The notes beneath the pieces are model-generated. The model saw only the letters and a list, made by a program, of their open reading frames with translations, searched no databases and was not told where the DNA came from. Positions 14,074 to 25,235 of a DNA stretch of 64,000 bases are shown piece by piece. Origin of the DNA: Apostichopus japonicus (taxonomy: Eukaryota > Echinodermata > Holothuroidea > Aspidochirotida > Stichopodidae); the NCBI RefSeq assembly GCF_037975245.1, contig NC_092564.1, positions 14,556,984-14,620,983 on the forward strand. The letters are read 5' to 3'. Numbering within the stretch: the first letter of the stretch is position 1; each line of letters begins with the position of its first letter. The translations under genes were made by a program, and so were the position numbers.

Positions 14074-14365
14074 CATTCTCTCTCACTGTATTCATTTGTG
14101 CAGATATTACTTTTCAATGAATTTATGAATTAGGACTATGTTTGTATGAAAATATTAGTTATATGTATTGAGACAGCAGTTGGGAGTTCAGCAGACAATT
14201 CCCTTGACTGAGAGATCAGTCAAATAATATTTCGTACACAGTCTTTAAATATTTAATCAAACAGGATATCTACGTCAAATCCTATATAAAGACGTTTACT
14301 TGCCAGACCACGGCATTGGTCACATTATGGGCAATTGAACGGGATGATCAAACATAATGTATATT

Positions 14366-14560
14366 AGATCCTCCTGCAAGCAGGAACTCTGGAAGAAGCC
14401 TCATTGGCTTATCAATGCCGCAAGCTGACCGAAGTCAGTCTCTTAGATCAACATGTAACGTCCATGATTACGAATTGTCAATTGTCAACAACTCTGTAAC
14501 TGGACGACATACATTAATCTTGGAGTGACTCGAACCGGGGACCTTTTGATTGGAAGGCAC
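14366..14560 (-). mobile_element. tRNA-derived SINE, head-truncated copy 3
   Basis: Same SINE as at 13188-13410, with the body, UUCG hairpin (14425-14438) and box B intact. It breaks off inside the tRNA-like head before box A, so it probably lacks a working internal Pol III promoter. Confidence 0.87.
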
Positions 14561-15447
14561 AAATGAACACCAATGAGACAATAATCACAATAAAAGTTGT
14601 GTACGTCCGCCCCTCCCCCAAAGGAGGTTGGGGGTGATTAGTGCACAGAGAACGGTATGTATAACAATCCGGATACTATGATTGTTTGGCGTATTTTGCA
14701 GTTATGAACATGAACATGATGATGATCGGATCTTCAAGATTGTTAGGAGAGTGTAAAATGTCAAGTGACTTGAAGGAGGTTTCAAGAAATTTAGAAATTC
14801 TTTGTTAAAATGTGATGCGATTTGTTCTTTGAGAGCAGTTTTAAGACTGTAGTAACACCCTGCCCCCTTCCAGCTTTAACTATAATCAGATACCGTATCC
14901 AACGTAGATATGTCGTGATCAGTCATAGTAGCCATCAGTAAAGGTACTGGATATAATTAGTAAGTATATACATCCCAGTTCGAAACTTCTATCCATATGG
15001 CCTGACCATTTTGAATAGTTTCGTGTGTAAGCCAAGCAGCAATTGATTTGAAGGCATTTAATCCCTAGAATGACATTTTCAGTATTCCGTTCGAAATTTA
15101 AAAAAAAAAAGGAGGAGGAGAAAGTATTCATCCAATCAATCGTATACGTTACGCAAACAGAATTAACAAGTCGATGGGAGATAGTGTCGTGTTGGAATTT
15201 TAGGTTAAAGTTGTGGACGGGACACGTGGAAAAGTAAATTGAAATAGAGGGCGGTAAATCAAAATAGAATAAATTTGCAGAGAAAGAGAGCGAGTGAGAG
15301 AAGAGGTGGACTTCCAGCGCAGTGTTGATGGGCATGTGACAAAGGACATAATGTACTAGGTCAAATACTTACCCGAGATAATATTGCACCCGGATTCGAA
15401 TGTCTATCTCGATGACACCATTCCTTTAGTCTATCAGTTCGAAGTGA
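14561..15447. other. No gene seen
   Basis: Mostly unique sequence. A 138-codon minus-strand open frame at 14919-15335 has no recognisable motif, no convincing splice sites and a length reachable by chance in AT-rich DNA. Confidence 0.5.
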
Positions 15448-15575
15448 TATCGTATCGTATCGTATCGTATATCGTATACCGTATACCGTATATCCTATAT
15501 CATATATCATATATCGTATCGTATCGTACCGTACCGTATCGTATCGTATCGTACCGTATCGTATCGAATCGTAGC
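15448..15575. repeat. 5-bp tandem repeat, unit ATCGT
   Basis: Array of ATCGT (TCGTA) units with ATACCGT and ACCGT variants. It passes directly into the 12-bp satellite on its right. Confidence 0.93.
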
Positions 15576-16071
15576 ATATCATATATCATATCATATATCA
15601 TATCATATATCATATCATATATCATATCATATAACATATCATATATCATATCATATATCATATCATAAACCATATCATAAACCATATCATATATCATATC
15701 ATATATCATATCATATATCATATCATATAACATATCATATAACATATCATATATCATATCATATATCATAGCATATATCATATCATATATCATATCATAT
15801 AACATATCATATATCATATCATAAACCATATCATATATCATATATCATATCATAAACCATATCATATATCATATCATATAACATATCATATATCATATCA
15901 TATATCATATCATAAACCATATCATATATCATATCATATATCATATCATATAACATATCATATATCATATCATATATCATATCATAAACCATATCATATA
16001 TCATATCATATATCATATCATATAACATATCATATAACATATCATATATCATATCATATATCATATCATAG
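15576..16071. repeat. 12-bp satellite, unit CATATCATATAT, with higher-order structure
   Basis: About 41 copies of CATATCATATAT with two recurrent variants, CATATCATATAA and CATATCATAAAC. In the right half the variants recur in order (AAC type, one or two AT type, one or two AA type, two AT type), giving blocks of 5-7 units. The 12-bp unit codes for MIYD-type repeats on the minus strand, which explains the long open frames there. Confidence 0.96.
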
Positions 16072-16659
16072 TTTCTACAAGCCACCTTTAGCTCTTTTTT
16101 TACATGCGTTAATTGCAAAAAGGGAAACACTTTAAAAGGGGGTTCCTATGTAATTCATTTAAATTGTTGAATTATTATTTTTTCGAAATTTTACCCTCAA
16201 AACTAAATGTGACTCATTACAATGTAAATAGTTTCAAAATAGTTTGCTTGTCGAAATGTTTTGGGTTTTTATTTGGTGAAAGCTCGACGGTTTTTCGTCC
16301 ATGATTTGTGAAATGTTAAGGATCAAAAAGCCTATATTAAGTTCATTGTTTAGTACAATAGTTCAATAGTTCAATAAAGAACTTGGCTACTGTCTGTTGA
16401 TAATATAGAGAACGTATTTTTGTTACTGAAATTCCAATCTTCTCTATACTTAAATGCATAAATATGAGTCAAAGCTTTTGTTGCTCATAGGTAAACAAAA
16501 CAAAAAATTGCATACATGGTGCAAACACATAGACGACAATTAATAGCATAATCACTGTAATGATACACTAAAATATTTTGGCTCTCTTCGATTTCTAACA
16601 AACGCCCTCTTTTTCTGTCTGTTCCATTAAAGGCTATATCCATAGCTAGGTTTAACATG

Positions 16660-16850
16660 AAACATTCGACAGTTAGCTGCCCCATTTATAATGATGAAAG
16701 TTTTCCACAAGGATAGATTTTTAGCTGGAACTGTATAAAATGTAAAGAATGAGATGGGGAATATATATATATATATAGGAATCACAAATGATTTCGAGTT
16801 GGTTAGCATCATGTTTGATCTCTAGAGTAAGGCAAAATATGTCACCAAAA
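16660..16850 (-). mobile_element. Probable non-LTR retrotransposon 3-prime fragment
   Basis: On the minus strand, a sequence shared with 19690-19815 encodes LTNSKSFVIP, then (beyond a short TA array) KTFIIINGAA. This order resembles the C-terminal tail of many LINE reverse transcriptases (NS..F.IP...SF..NGA..WN.LP). The shared nucleotide core is at 16776-16850. It is badly decayed, and the LINE assignment is inference. Confidence 0.4.
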
Positions 16851-16939
16851 ACAACTAGTATTGTTCAATACAGGTGGCAAACGCTTACAGTGGAATTACG
16901 ACCTTCCTTACCGGTTTCGAACCTCTGGACATACATTCA

Positions 16940-17028
16940 GCGTCCATAGCCTAGTGGTTAGGGTGTCCGCGTACAGAGCGGAAGGCCCGTGGTTCGAATC
17001 CCGGTGGAGGCTGAAAGTGTTTTCACTG

Positions 17029-17032
<4 letters not shown>
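16940..17032 (+). mobile_element. tRNA-like SINE head followed by TA tail
   Basis: Box A TAGCCTAGTGG is at 16947-16957 and box B GGTTCGAATCC at 16991-17001. A tRNA cloverleaf can be drawn for 16940-17011: the acceptor stem pairs 6 of 7 and the anticodon stem (TCCGC/GCGGA) is perfect, but the T stem has two mismatches. The would-be anticodon ACA is unusual. A short tail leads straight into (TA)n. The mismatches and the repeat tail favour a tRNA-derived SINE over a working tRNA. It differs from the SINE at 13188. Confidence 0.65.

Positions 17033-17079
<47 letters not shown>
17033..17079. repeat. (TA)n array between SINE and LINE remnants
   Basis: TA array of about 47 bases joining the tRNA-like element on its left to the reverse-transcriptase remnant on its right. 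Confidence 0.95.
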
Positions 17080-17082
<3 letters not shown>

Positions 17083-17084
17083 AA

Positions 17085-17702
17085 ATTGTTCGAAACCTTG
17101 GTGTTCATTTTGAAGATATTATGTCTTTCGGTATCAAATCTGTTCACTTAAATCCAGGTGCGTTCAGAATCTAAGAAATATTTCTAAAATGCGGTTCTAT
17201 CTTACTAAGTGTTAGTTAAGCACTATTGTCCAATCCATGGTTAATTCGCATATTGATTATTGTAACTCACTTTATTTTGGTATCAACCAACATTTATATG
17301 ATCAACTCCTATCTTTCTAAAATTTTGCTGCAAGAATGATATATGGTAGAAGTAGATATGATCATGTGACTGCTCTATTCCATGACCTTCATTGGCTTAA
17401 AATCAAGGAGAGGGTATACTTTAAAATAATATTGATTGTGTTTAAGTCTGTTAGAGGACTGGGTCCCAAATATATCCATGATATGTTGGTAACCTCTGAC
17501 CGTAGCATAAATACGTTATTGATGGAGCCTCGAGTTAAATCCTCGTATGGGTATCGCTCGTTTGCGAAGGCTGGGCCTAAATTGTGGAATATGCCATGAC
17601 AGCCTTAAAGAAGTCCAAAATGCTGCTACTTTTAAGAAGCAATTAAAACACTACTTATTTGTCAATGGTTCTGATTTCAGCCAGAATCTCGCCCATGTTT
17701 AA
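17085..17702 (+). pseudogene. Non-LTR retrotransposon reverse transcriptase, decayed C-terminal end
   Basis: Remnant of the C-terminal third of a LINE-type reverse transcriptase, which in an intact element copies RNA into the genome. Recognisable blocks in order: NLGVHFEDIMSF (about 17087-17125), DYCNSLYFGINQHL (17255-17296), ARMIYGRSRYDHVT, LHWLKIKERVYFK, RGLGPKYIHDML, SYGYRSFAKAGPKLWN (to about 17593), then SLKEVQNAATFKKQLKHYLF (17601-17660) and a stop at 17700-17702. It is dead: the first block is out of frame with the second, there is an in-frame stop at 17318-17320, and a frame change near 17595. The block order is typical of the region downstream of the catalytic YADD motif. The endonuclease and catalytic core are absent. 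The exact clade (Jockey/CR1/L2-like) cannot be told from this piece. Confidence 0.85.
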
Positions 17703-17814
17703 CTTTTGTATCGTTCCTTTGAGATGTATTTAATTGTTTTCCAGCACAGCAGTGCACACAGTTTTTCTGTAGTAGTTGTGCTTATAAGCCTTTATTATTA
17801 TTATTATTTTATAA

Positions 17815-18039
17815 ATATAATATAATATGATATAAATATAAATGTATATGTAAATATATATGTATATGTAAATATGTATATGTAAATATGTATATATATA
17901 TATATATATACATCTATACATATAGAAATACATATATATTACGATATATATAACTATATATATATATTACTATATACATAACTATATAAATTTATAACTA
18001 TATATATATAGATATAGATTATATATATATATATAGATA

Positions 18040-18075
<36 letters not shown>

Positions 18076-18096
18076 TATATATATATATATAGTGAA
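17815..18096. repeat. Composite TA/TATG microsatellite tract
   Basis: AT-only tract downstream of the LINE remnant, with TATATGTAAATA, TATAACTATATA and pure TA sections. It may have grown from the tail of the retroelement. Confidence 0.9.
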
Positions 18097-19518
18097 TATG
18101 TGTGTGTGTAATTTAGTTCCTTTTGTATAAAATATAATTAGTCAATGACACATTGATCTGAATAGAACGAAATATCTTCACGTGTGCAGTTTCAATGATT
18201 CCTATATCTAGCCTGCGATATAATTGAAGCTATTTTGACTAATGAAAAGTTATTACCGACGGAAATGATGTATACAATAAAACTAAATGCCAGCAATCTA
18301 TTAAGATTCGGAAAAAACTATTGGTATGACGTCACACTAAGGTCTAAGTCACAGCAATTGTCTACTTTTACTTTATAAGTTGAAAATACTTGCACGATCG
18401 TCTGCTCGGCGATAACAAGCAACATATGATATATATATATATATATATAAGAGGAAAAAACATTTATGAAAGCTTATAAGATAGCTACAGAGTGACGGTT
18501 TATATAAACTCAGATAGTTTGTTTGCATATGCAACTTTAGGAAAAATAATATCCATAAATAGTTTAGGCAAGGTAGTACGGCATACTATATATCATATAT
18601 TAAAATGGCATGTTAAAATTTGACCAAAGAGAAATGATCAAGTTTATGATCAGTATATAAATTACACAGCCAACGTTACTGCAATAGCGTCACACATTCT
18701 AGTAAAAGCGAAAATCTTCGTTTTTTTCTATTTTCTTTTGGTGAAAAGTGCTTTGTTAAACCTCACGAGTACCATACTGTGCATGTATGTTCCAAACAAA
18801 TGGAGAAAGTTTTCCCTTGTTATCTTTTGTCATCAGCATGTTACCTGACACGTCGCCTAACATATCTGTCTTAACTAAGAATGTCAAAATGTGTAAACAC
18901 AATTTCCTGTTTTCAATAGAGCTTGTTTTGTTATATATATTTGTTTATGTATTGGCTCTTTTAATGTCATACAAGTTTGTAATAACTATGAAGATAACAG
19001 ATGACTTAGTTTAAAAATAGATCACGACACACACAGGATGACACACAGGATGACACACAAACATTATGTGATTGTAATATGCTCAAATTAGACATTCTAA
19101 ACCTTATCGATTTTTTTGTTTGTCAAAACACTACAAAAACGTCAACGTTATTTCTTTACTTATTCTTACTGTAGTTGTTCCGATGCGTAAATATGCTATA
19201 AACAAGACGCCTTGTAAAAGTTAAGTTGCTTTGAAAAATTTTGAAAGCTTATATTCATCACTGAAATTACACCAGTATGTAACGTGTGTAACGAGTGTTG
19301 GACGTTTGTCAACATAATTATTCCTTCATTAAGGTGCATGGAGTCAATTAAGTCTGGGTTGAACCAATATTTATATAATAAGGTTGGGCTAATAAGGGCC
19401 ACTGATAAGAGTATGGGGAAAACACCCAATGATCGAATATTCACACAATTTGTTGTGAAGTTGATGATGCGATGGTCCTGTTTTTATATCCTGATGAAAC
19501 ATGTAAATAGGCCTAAGC
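18097..19518. other. No gene seen
   Basis: Unique AT-rich DNA with one full CRE (18327-18334) and a triple repeat of GATGACACACAG near 19030-19060. No coding signal. Confidence 0.5.
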
Positions 19519-19519
19519 A

Positions 19520-19584
<65 letters not shown>

Positions 19585-19614
19585 TTTGCCTTTGTCGTTT
19601 ACCTCCATTGCATT

Positions 19615-19679
<65 letters not shown>
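19519..19679. repeat. Two (TA)n arrays around a 37-bp spacer
   Basis: TA arrays at 19519-19581 and 19618-19679. The spacer is unique sequence. The right array abuts the retroelement fragment at 19690. Confidence 0.96.
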
Positions 19680-19684
<5 letters not shown>

Positions 19685-19689
19685 TTATT

Positions 19690-19815
19690 TCCATTTCATT
19701 TAGCAGAGTCTGTTCAAAGTATCTCTTTCGAGATCCGGCTTTAGGAATCACAAATGCTTCCGAGTTGGTTAGTATCATGTTGATCTCTAGATTAAGGTAT
19801 AATATGTAACCAAAA
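19690..19815 (-). mobile_element. Probable non-LTR retrotransposon 3-prime fragment
   Basis: Second copy of the sequence at 16660-16850; the core match is 19742-19815. On the minus strand it reads [19 protein letters not shown], in keeping with a reverse-transcriptase tail, and then runs into a (TA)n array. The class assignment is inference from motif order. Confidence 0.4.
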
Positions 19816-20085
19816 CCATACAGAAAGTGCAATGGTCGCGCAATTTGGAATGTGCTAATTCAGCTCGCAAAAGTTCTTGATTACTGTAACAAGGAGCGAG
19901 GTCAAGTCACAGTTTAAGTGACGATACATTATAATGTGTGATTTCATCTACAGAAACCTAATAGCCACCACACTGTGTCGGGAATGCTAAAGGGAACGCT
20001 TATAAATATTTATGTATGTCTTTGAATATCCACAAAAAATGTACGTATAGTGAGTGATTGGAAGCATAGATATGTATATAAATAA

Positions 20086-20360
<275 letters not shown>

Positions 20361-20536
20361 TGCCCTAATCATATGAATAGGGCATGTATTTATAAATATA
20401 CATGCCATAGTATGTACGCGGGATTTAGGGTAACAAACTTTCAACACGGTTTAATCGATTGCTTCACACCTTCTGGAGGTAACACTAAATACTGTGATGA
20501 GGTTATTACTACACGGGAATAGTAATAGTAGCCAAA

Positions 20537-20625
20537 ATGGCCGTCAAAACTGCTAAATTGATGTGGTATATTGAAGAAAGACGATCCGATGACATTTATT
20601 TACAAGAAGAAGAACACATCAATAG
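20537..20625 (+). CDS. Unrecognised single-pass membrane protein, coding exon 1
   Basis: Start codon in a good context (CCAAAATGG), then 29 codons plus two bases: MAVKTAKLMWYIEERR, then SDDIYLQEEEHIN, ending AG|GTAAAC. The upstream frame is closed by a TGA at 20498-20500. The exon ends in phase 2, and the acceptor at 25235 supplies exactly one base, completing an Arg codon. Joined, the two exons give a 211-residue protein. The N-terminal part (about 39 residues before the membrane segment) is highly charged, lacks a signal peptide and has no lipidation motif I recognise. The content is far less AT-biased than its surroundings. The link to the second exon rests on phase, splice signals and the absence of another good candidate; no transcript is available to me. 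Confidence 0.6.
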
Positions 20626-21635
20626 GTAAACATTCGGCTTTTGTTGCTTTTTGTTTTCAAGGTACTAGGCTGTGGCCTCATTTCTTTCTCGAGATAGTTT
20701 AACGCATGTACGATTAACCTACCGTATAACTAAACGCTTAGAGTATAACTAAATTCTAGGTAGGCTGCAAAATACAAATAAAAACAACACGAACATTTGT
20801 GGCACCATGTAACACAACAGAACATATATTCTGCAATGGGAAACAGTATAATAATGTACAAAAGTCTGACGTCATTAAAAGGGGGGGGGGAATATCAATA
20901 TCGTTCTTGGCGAAAGTTTTTCGATTTTTTCTGTCACAATGCCGAAGTAAACTTTACCAATCATTTGGACTACTGACCAAATTCGATTCAAATCAGTATG
21001 TCTGTATGTCTGTCTGTCTGTTGGACAGAACGTTTTACTTAGAGAAATATTTCCAGAGATACACACGTTTCACTTTGCTCTGGATGCCTAAACATCTGAA
21101 AGATTTTAAACATTTCGGGGTCTTACTAAGGAAGGTCAAAAACTTGCCCTTTGGGGGGGGGGGAACAATGATTTATCCAAACGAGTTGATTTGAAATATC
21201 GAAACAAGCTAGAAATATATGTATGCTAAAAGATAAGTTACTCAGTCCAGAAAATATCAAATCAAGGTATATAAAATATATATGTGAGAAGATAGGTAAA
21301 TATCGGCAGTATTTGGTGACCAGATTTAGCAAAGTATTCAATCCTAAGTCCGCTTAGCTAATCGGCCAACGCGAACGTTTAATGGAATGACTATAGTCAT
21401 TAATTTGGGCAATTTTAGTCAAATTACTTTCTTTTATTTATGTGGTATACATTAGGTAACAATCAAGTTGGAGTTAATCAAATTCCTTTGTTACTATTGA
21501 AATGTTCTCCCTTTTCTTCGTGAGATTACTTTCTCACAACTTTCTCAGTAATTAAACAGATTATTAACTGAACAAAATTCTCCTGTAACTTTACAAATTA
21601 TTAACTTTAAAAAAGGTCTCTGTTCGTTTACGGTG

Positions 21636-21763
21636 AAAAGTACTGGCAAAAAAGTTTCACATACATGTTATGTAATTAGTCTGTAAACTAACAAAGGCTC
21701 TGTTATCTAACAGAGCGACATATATTCACATACATTTTTATGAAACTTTTTGCCAGTACTTTT
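21636..21763. repeat. Fold-back element with 23-24 bp inverted arms
   Basis: The arm AAAAGTACTGGCAAAAAA.. (21636-21659) recurs inverted at 21741-21763 with one length difference. The loop contains a second perfect hairpin (CTCTGTTA/TAACAGAG, about 21701-21718). The structure resembles a small MITE or hairpin-forming repeat; target duplications are not evident. Confidence 0.8.
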
Positions 21764-21908
21764 AAATTAATAGTACAGTTTTTCTTTTTTACAGTGTATA
21801 ACTAAGCCTAACTTAGAATTTGTCAATCGCTCTCATTTTCTCGTAGTCACCGATCTCACTGAAAGAAGAGGGGTTTACTGCATTGAGAAGGAGCAATGGA
21901 GCTTCATG

Positions 21909-21976
21909 ACCCCTCCCCTTCCTCTCGACCCCTCTCCTTCCCCCTCCCCTTCGTCTCGAACCCCATCCCCTCCCTC
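21909..21976. repeat. C/T-rich homopyrimidine tract, internally duplicated
   Basis: Almost pure pyrimidine on the plus strand, with the motif CCCCTCCCCTTC followed by a CTCGA interruption occurring twice. Tracts like this can form triplex DNA. Confidence 0.8.
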
Positions 21977-22988
21977 ACGGCCAGCATCTCCTTCTGATGT
22001 TTAACCCACTGATTTATTTCATTCATTATGATACTATACTATACATCATTTGCATTACAAAGATACAAAGATTCCAGAGATGGTTGGATGACTATGACGA
22101 AACCATTTTGTGAACGAACCTTGAACGGTATCATCCGAAGCGATTGTTACGTAGATACCAAACTGAAAATACCACCTTAACACCTGTAACCGTGTGATAT
22201 TACATGAATAGGTAACATCATTACTAATAATGAAACGGCGAATGCTTCCATTTCGGAAGTAGGAAGCAGGGCAACATAACAACCATCTGTTAACAATGTC
22301 AACATGGTGGGTTTTTATTTTTTAGAATACATTGACAAAGTAATATAAAATTACACCAATATCTACAAAGAGCTGGATATTATTAAAAACAAAATATCAC
22401 TTCCTCGTTAGAGACATTCAAGTTGCCAGTGTAAAGTTCCCAAGAAGAGTTCTGCATGTATATGTATATTTTTATAAATATATATTTTTTATAAATATAA
22501 CTAAAATGTTCCTTCTCGTTCAAATGGATTCAATTATCTGTGATGTGCGCATGATTTCAAAGGTTGAAGGGGGATGACGATGAGGGTGCAAATCCTAATC
22601 CCCCTAATCCACCACCCATTAGGTAAGAGCTACAACGTTCATAAAAAGGGTGTCCTTATCCCTGAGGAGTGTTTTATTCTTACCCTATACATATGTACTG
22701 GTGCATGGAGCCTGTCCACCACTAGTTTGTGTACGCCACTGGCAGTTAGCCTTACCAATCAATATTAAATTGCATGGGGTTGTAAAGACTATAAATCACT
22801 TATTAATGTTTGTTTCGAAGAGCAATGGACACGACCTTTAATATGCTATATGTTGTGACATTTCTATCCAATAGATATGTATACTGCATGATTTGCGTCA
22901 AGGTAGAAGTTACATAACATGGAACACAACCAACTTCTTTACATTACAGTCAAACCATGTATGACGTCAGCCGATTCACAAAGAGATT

Positions 22989-23254
22989 ACAGTAGCTACT
23001 GTAAATCCTATAATGTTGTACCACAGTAAAAACTGGATCGTGCTGATAAATCTGATACATCGGTAGCATGTGCTATTAGGATTGGAGTAAAAACTGAGGA
23101 TATGTGTAATTCCAACAAATGCATCAAACTGGAGATTTTGGGATTACACATATCCTCAGTTCTTACTCCAATCCTAATAGCACATGCTACCGATTTATAG
23201 CACGATCCAGTGTTTGCTGTGGTACAAAACTTTACGGTTTATAATAGTTACTGT
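22989..23254. repeat. Long fold-back element, about 115-bp arms, 266 bp overall
   Basis: The left arm (22989 to about 23107) is repeated inverted from about 23144 to 23254. The inner 85-90 bases are nearly identical (for example GGTAGCATGTGCTATTAGGA against its complement). The left arm carries a 9-base insertion, and the outer 25-30 bases are more diverged. The loop is about 37 bases. No clear target duplication is visible. It sits inside the presumed intron, so it could be transcribed as a hairpin. Confidence 0.9.
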
Positions 23255-25235
23255 GTTTTCTGTGTGTATCGGGGGAGGGGGGGGGGTGTCAACCGTCTCA
23301 CCTTGCCGAAGCATGTACTGTTAAACCTATATAGTATATTCAGTTTATAGCTGTTCTAATGATACTTATCAATCTCGCGGAACACATTACAAGACATGTA
23401 ACAAGACCTGTAACCTACGACCGCCCATCAATTGATATTTACAATTAACATTTTTTTTAATATTTACAGATTAATATTTACAATTCAAGGCATAATTACA
23501 ATATACACAAATTAATTACATTCTTGTTAATGGTGAAGTGTACATTTGCAGTAACGTCACATATCCAAGCTTTACTTATAACGGTATAAGTATGATGAAA
23601 ATATACAATAACTGATCGTTCCATGAATACATATATACAACTAAGGTTACAAATGACCATAAACCGCACGCCAATAAAATGTCAATATGCATAACTTACG
23701 GGATAACTGAAGAAACCCGGTTTTGAGCAGCGGTTGGTTCTCAAGTTCTCTTACTTCCTCTGAACGGGAAACACACGGTAATAACCTCCATTATGGGAAC
23801 ACACAGTAACCCACTATAACTCGACTTACACAGGAACACAAAGTAACCTGTTAACCTTTTGAGGTCCGTCGTTCCTCCGTGACGAATTAAGCGAAGAAAA
23901 CCCGCCCAACAGATACCTGTTTCTTTTACACTGACCTCATGTAGGTCACGCATTCCGACCCTGTACTCAGTCTGACCACGGGATAAAAGATTGAATACCT
24001 CTCTAGTTATCATTGGAATGAAAGTACGTGAACAGTTAAATACATATGCAAATTACGGTGCTCGGTCAGAACACAACACTGTAACCCAGGAAACTTCCAC
24101 TCACGTGTCAGGTGACAGAAGGTTACTTATAAAGACAAATCACATGACCGAGTGACACCGAGACAAAAGAAAATTCCTGTATTGAATTAGAAATGTCAAC
24201 CCTTTGTTTGTAGTCTAGGAAATACCGCGATTAACGATATAACTCATAATATTTATATAATATATGACACAATGCACTAGTTTAGTTGGTTTTATCTTCA
24301 TGATCTGATTCAACTTGCACTCAAGTTTATTAATGCTATTAGCAACAACCAACGATTTGATTTGGCAGGGCAATTTGTTACAGTAACAACCTGTGTTTAG
24401 AATGGTATATGATTGTGTAACAGCTTGACACCACATTGTCATTGACAGTGTGTACTTACCCTTGTACAAATGGACATTTGGGAGCCATGAATCATTCGCT
24501 TATGCTGCATTTTAAGCACTGGTGAAACATCCTTCTTGAATGTAAAAGTTTGCTAATCTTAATTTGATATTTGATCTCAATGATTGAGATTTTGTTGGCA
24601 TACAAAGTTATGTTAGTGTTAAAGACAACACAAAAACACCATTTCAAGGTTTTGTCCCCTACTTGGCATGCAGTTGCTTGAACGTAACATAATTTGACTA
24701 ACTCCCCCCCCCCCCTCCCTCTAGGCAAGAATGTTACTCATAGTAATGTTATCAATTAATAAATGGTCTTTCAAAGCTTTTTTTGCCTATACTAAACCTT
24801 TGTTGATTTATCCTTGCAATGTGATACATTTAGAACATTTGCAGGCTCTCTCTGATAATGTTTTCTGTCACTGTGTCAATACCTAATGTACAGGAAACGT
24901 TCATCTTACTTGTCATGGTGACATCATTCACGATGCTCTTGAAAGATTCGTTGAGAAGATATCAGCAATTTGTATTAAACAAAAATCATAAATTCGTCAT
25001 CAACGGAAATGGTAAGGATGTGGTTTAGATTAAAGAATGATGTCAATAATTTTGAAAAACAATTAAGCCGAGCAATCAACTTTAGCCACGGGAATATCCC
25101 TGATTCATCACTCAAAGATTCAATTTCTATTTATTTATCTTCATGTCAGTCAAATTTAATTAAAAACTTCATATGAAACTAATGAAACATGATTAATGAT
25201 TGTTTTCTTTTTCCTCCTTCTGTCTTTCTGCATAG

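Larger units (their letters stand above)
20626..25235 (+). other. Presumed intron of the membrane-protein gene
   Basis: Begins GTAAAC and ends with a strong pyrimidine tract and CATAG at 25231-25235. It contains two fold-back elements (21636-21763, 22989-23254), a pyrimidine tract (21909-21976), G runs, and two full CRE sites (20867-20874, 22962-22969). A possible in-frame cassette exon at 24845-25011 is discussed under findings. Minus-strand open frames at 23741-24013 and 24215-24728 show no recognisable domain. Confidence 0.5.

Noticed and set aside
14919-15335. Minus-strand open frame of 138 codons
   Set aside because: Hydrophobic/serine-rich translation without domain or good splice sites; overlaps simple-sequence patches such as a poly-A/GGAGGAGG run.
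15500-16130. Minus-strand frames coding MIYDMIYD repeats
   Set aside because: Direct consequence of the 12-bp satellite.
16940-17011. Functional tRNA gene
   Set aside because: Boxes A and B are good, but the T stem has two mismatches, the anticodon would be ACA, and a repeat tail follows; better read as a tRNA-derived SINE.
23741-24013. Minus-strand frame of 90 codons in GC-richer DNA
   Set aside because: Contains three diverged copies of a GTTACTGTGTGTTCC-like repeat; no domain or splice support.
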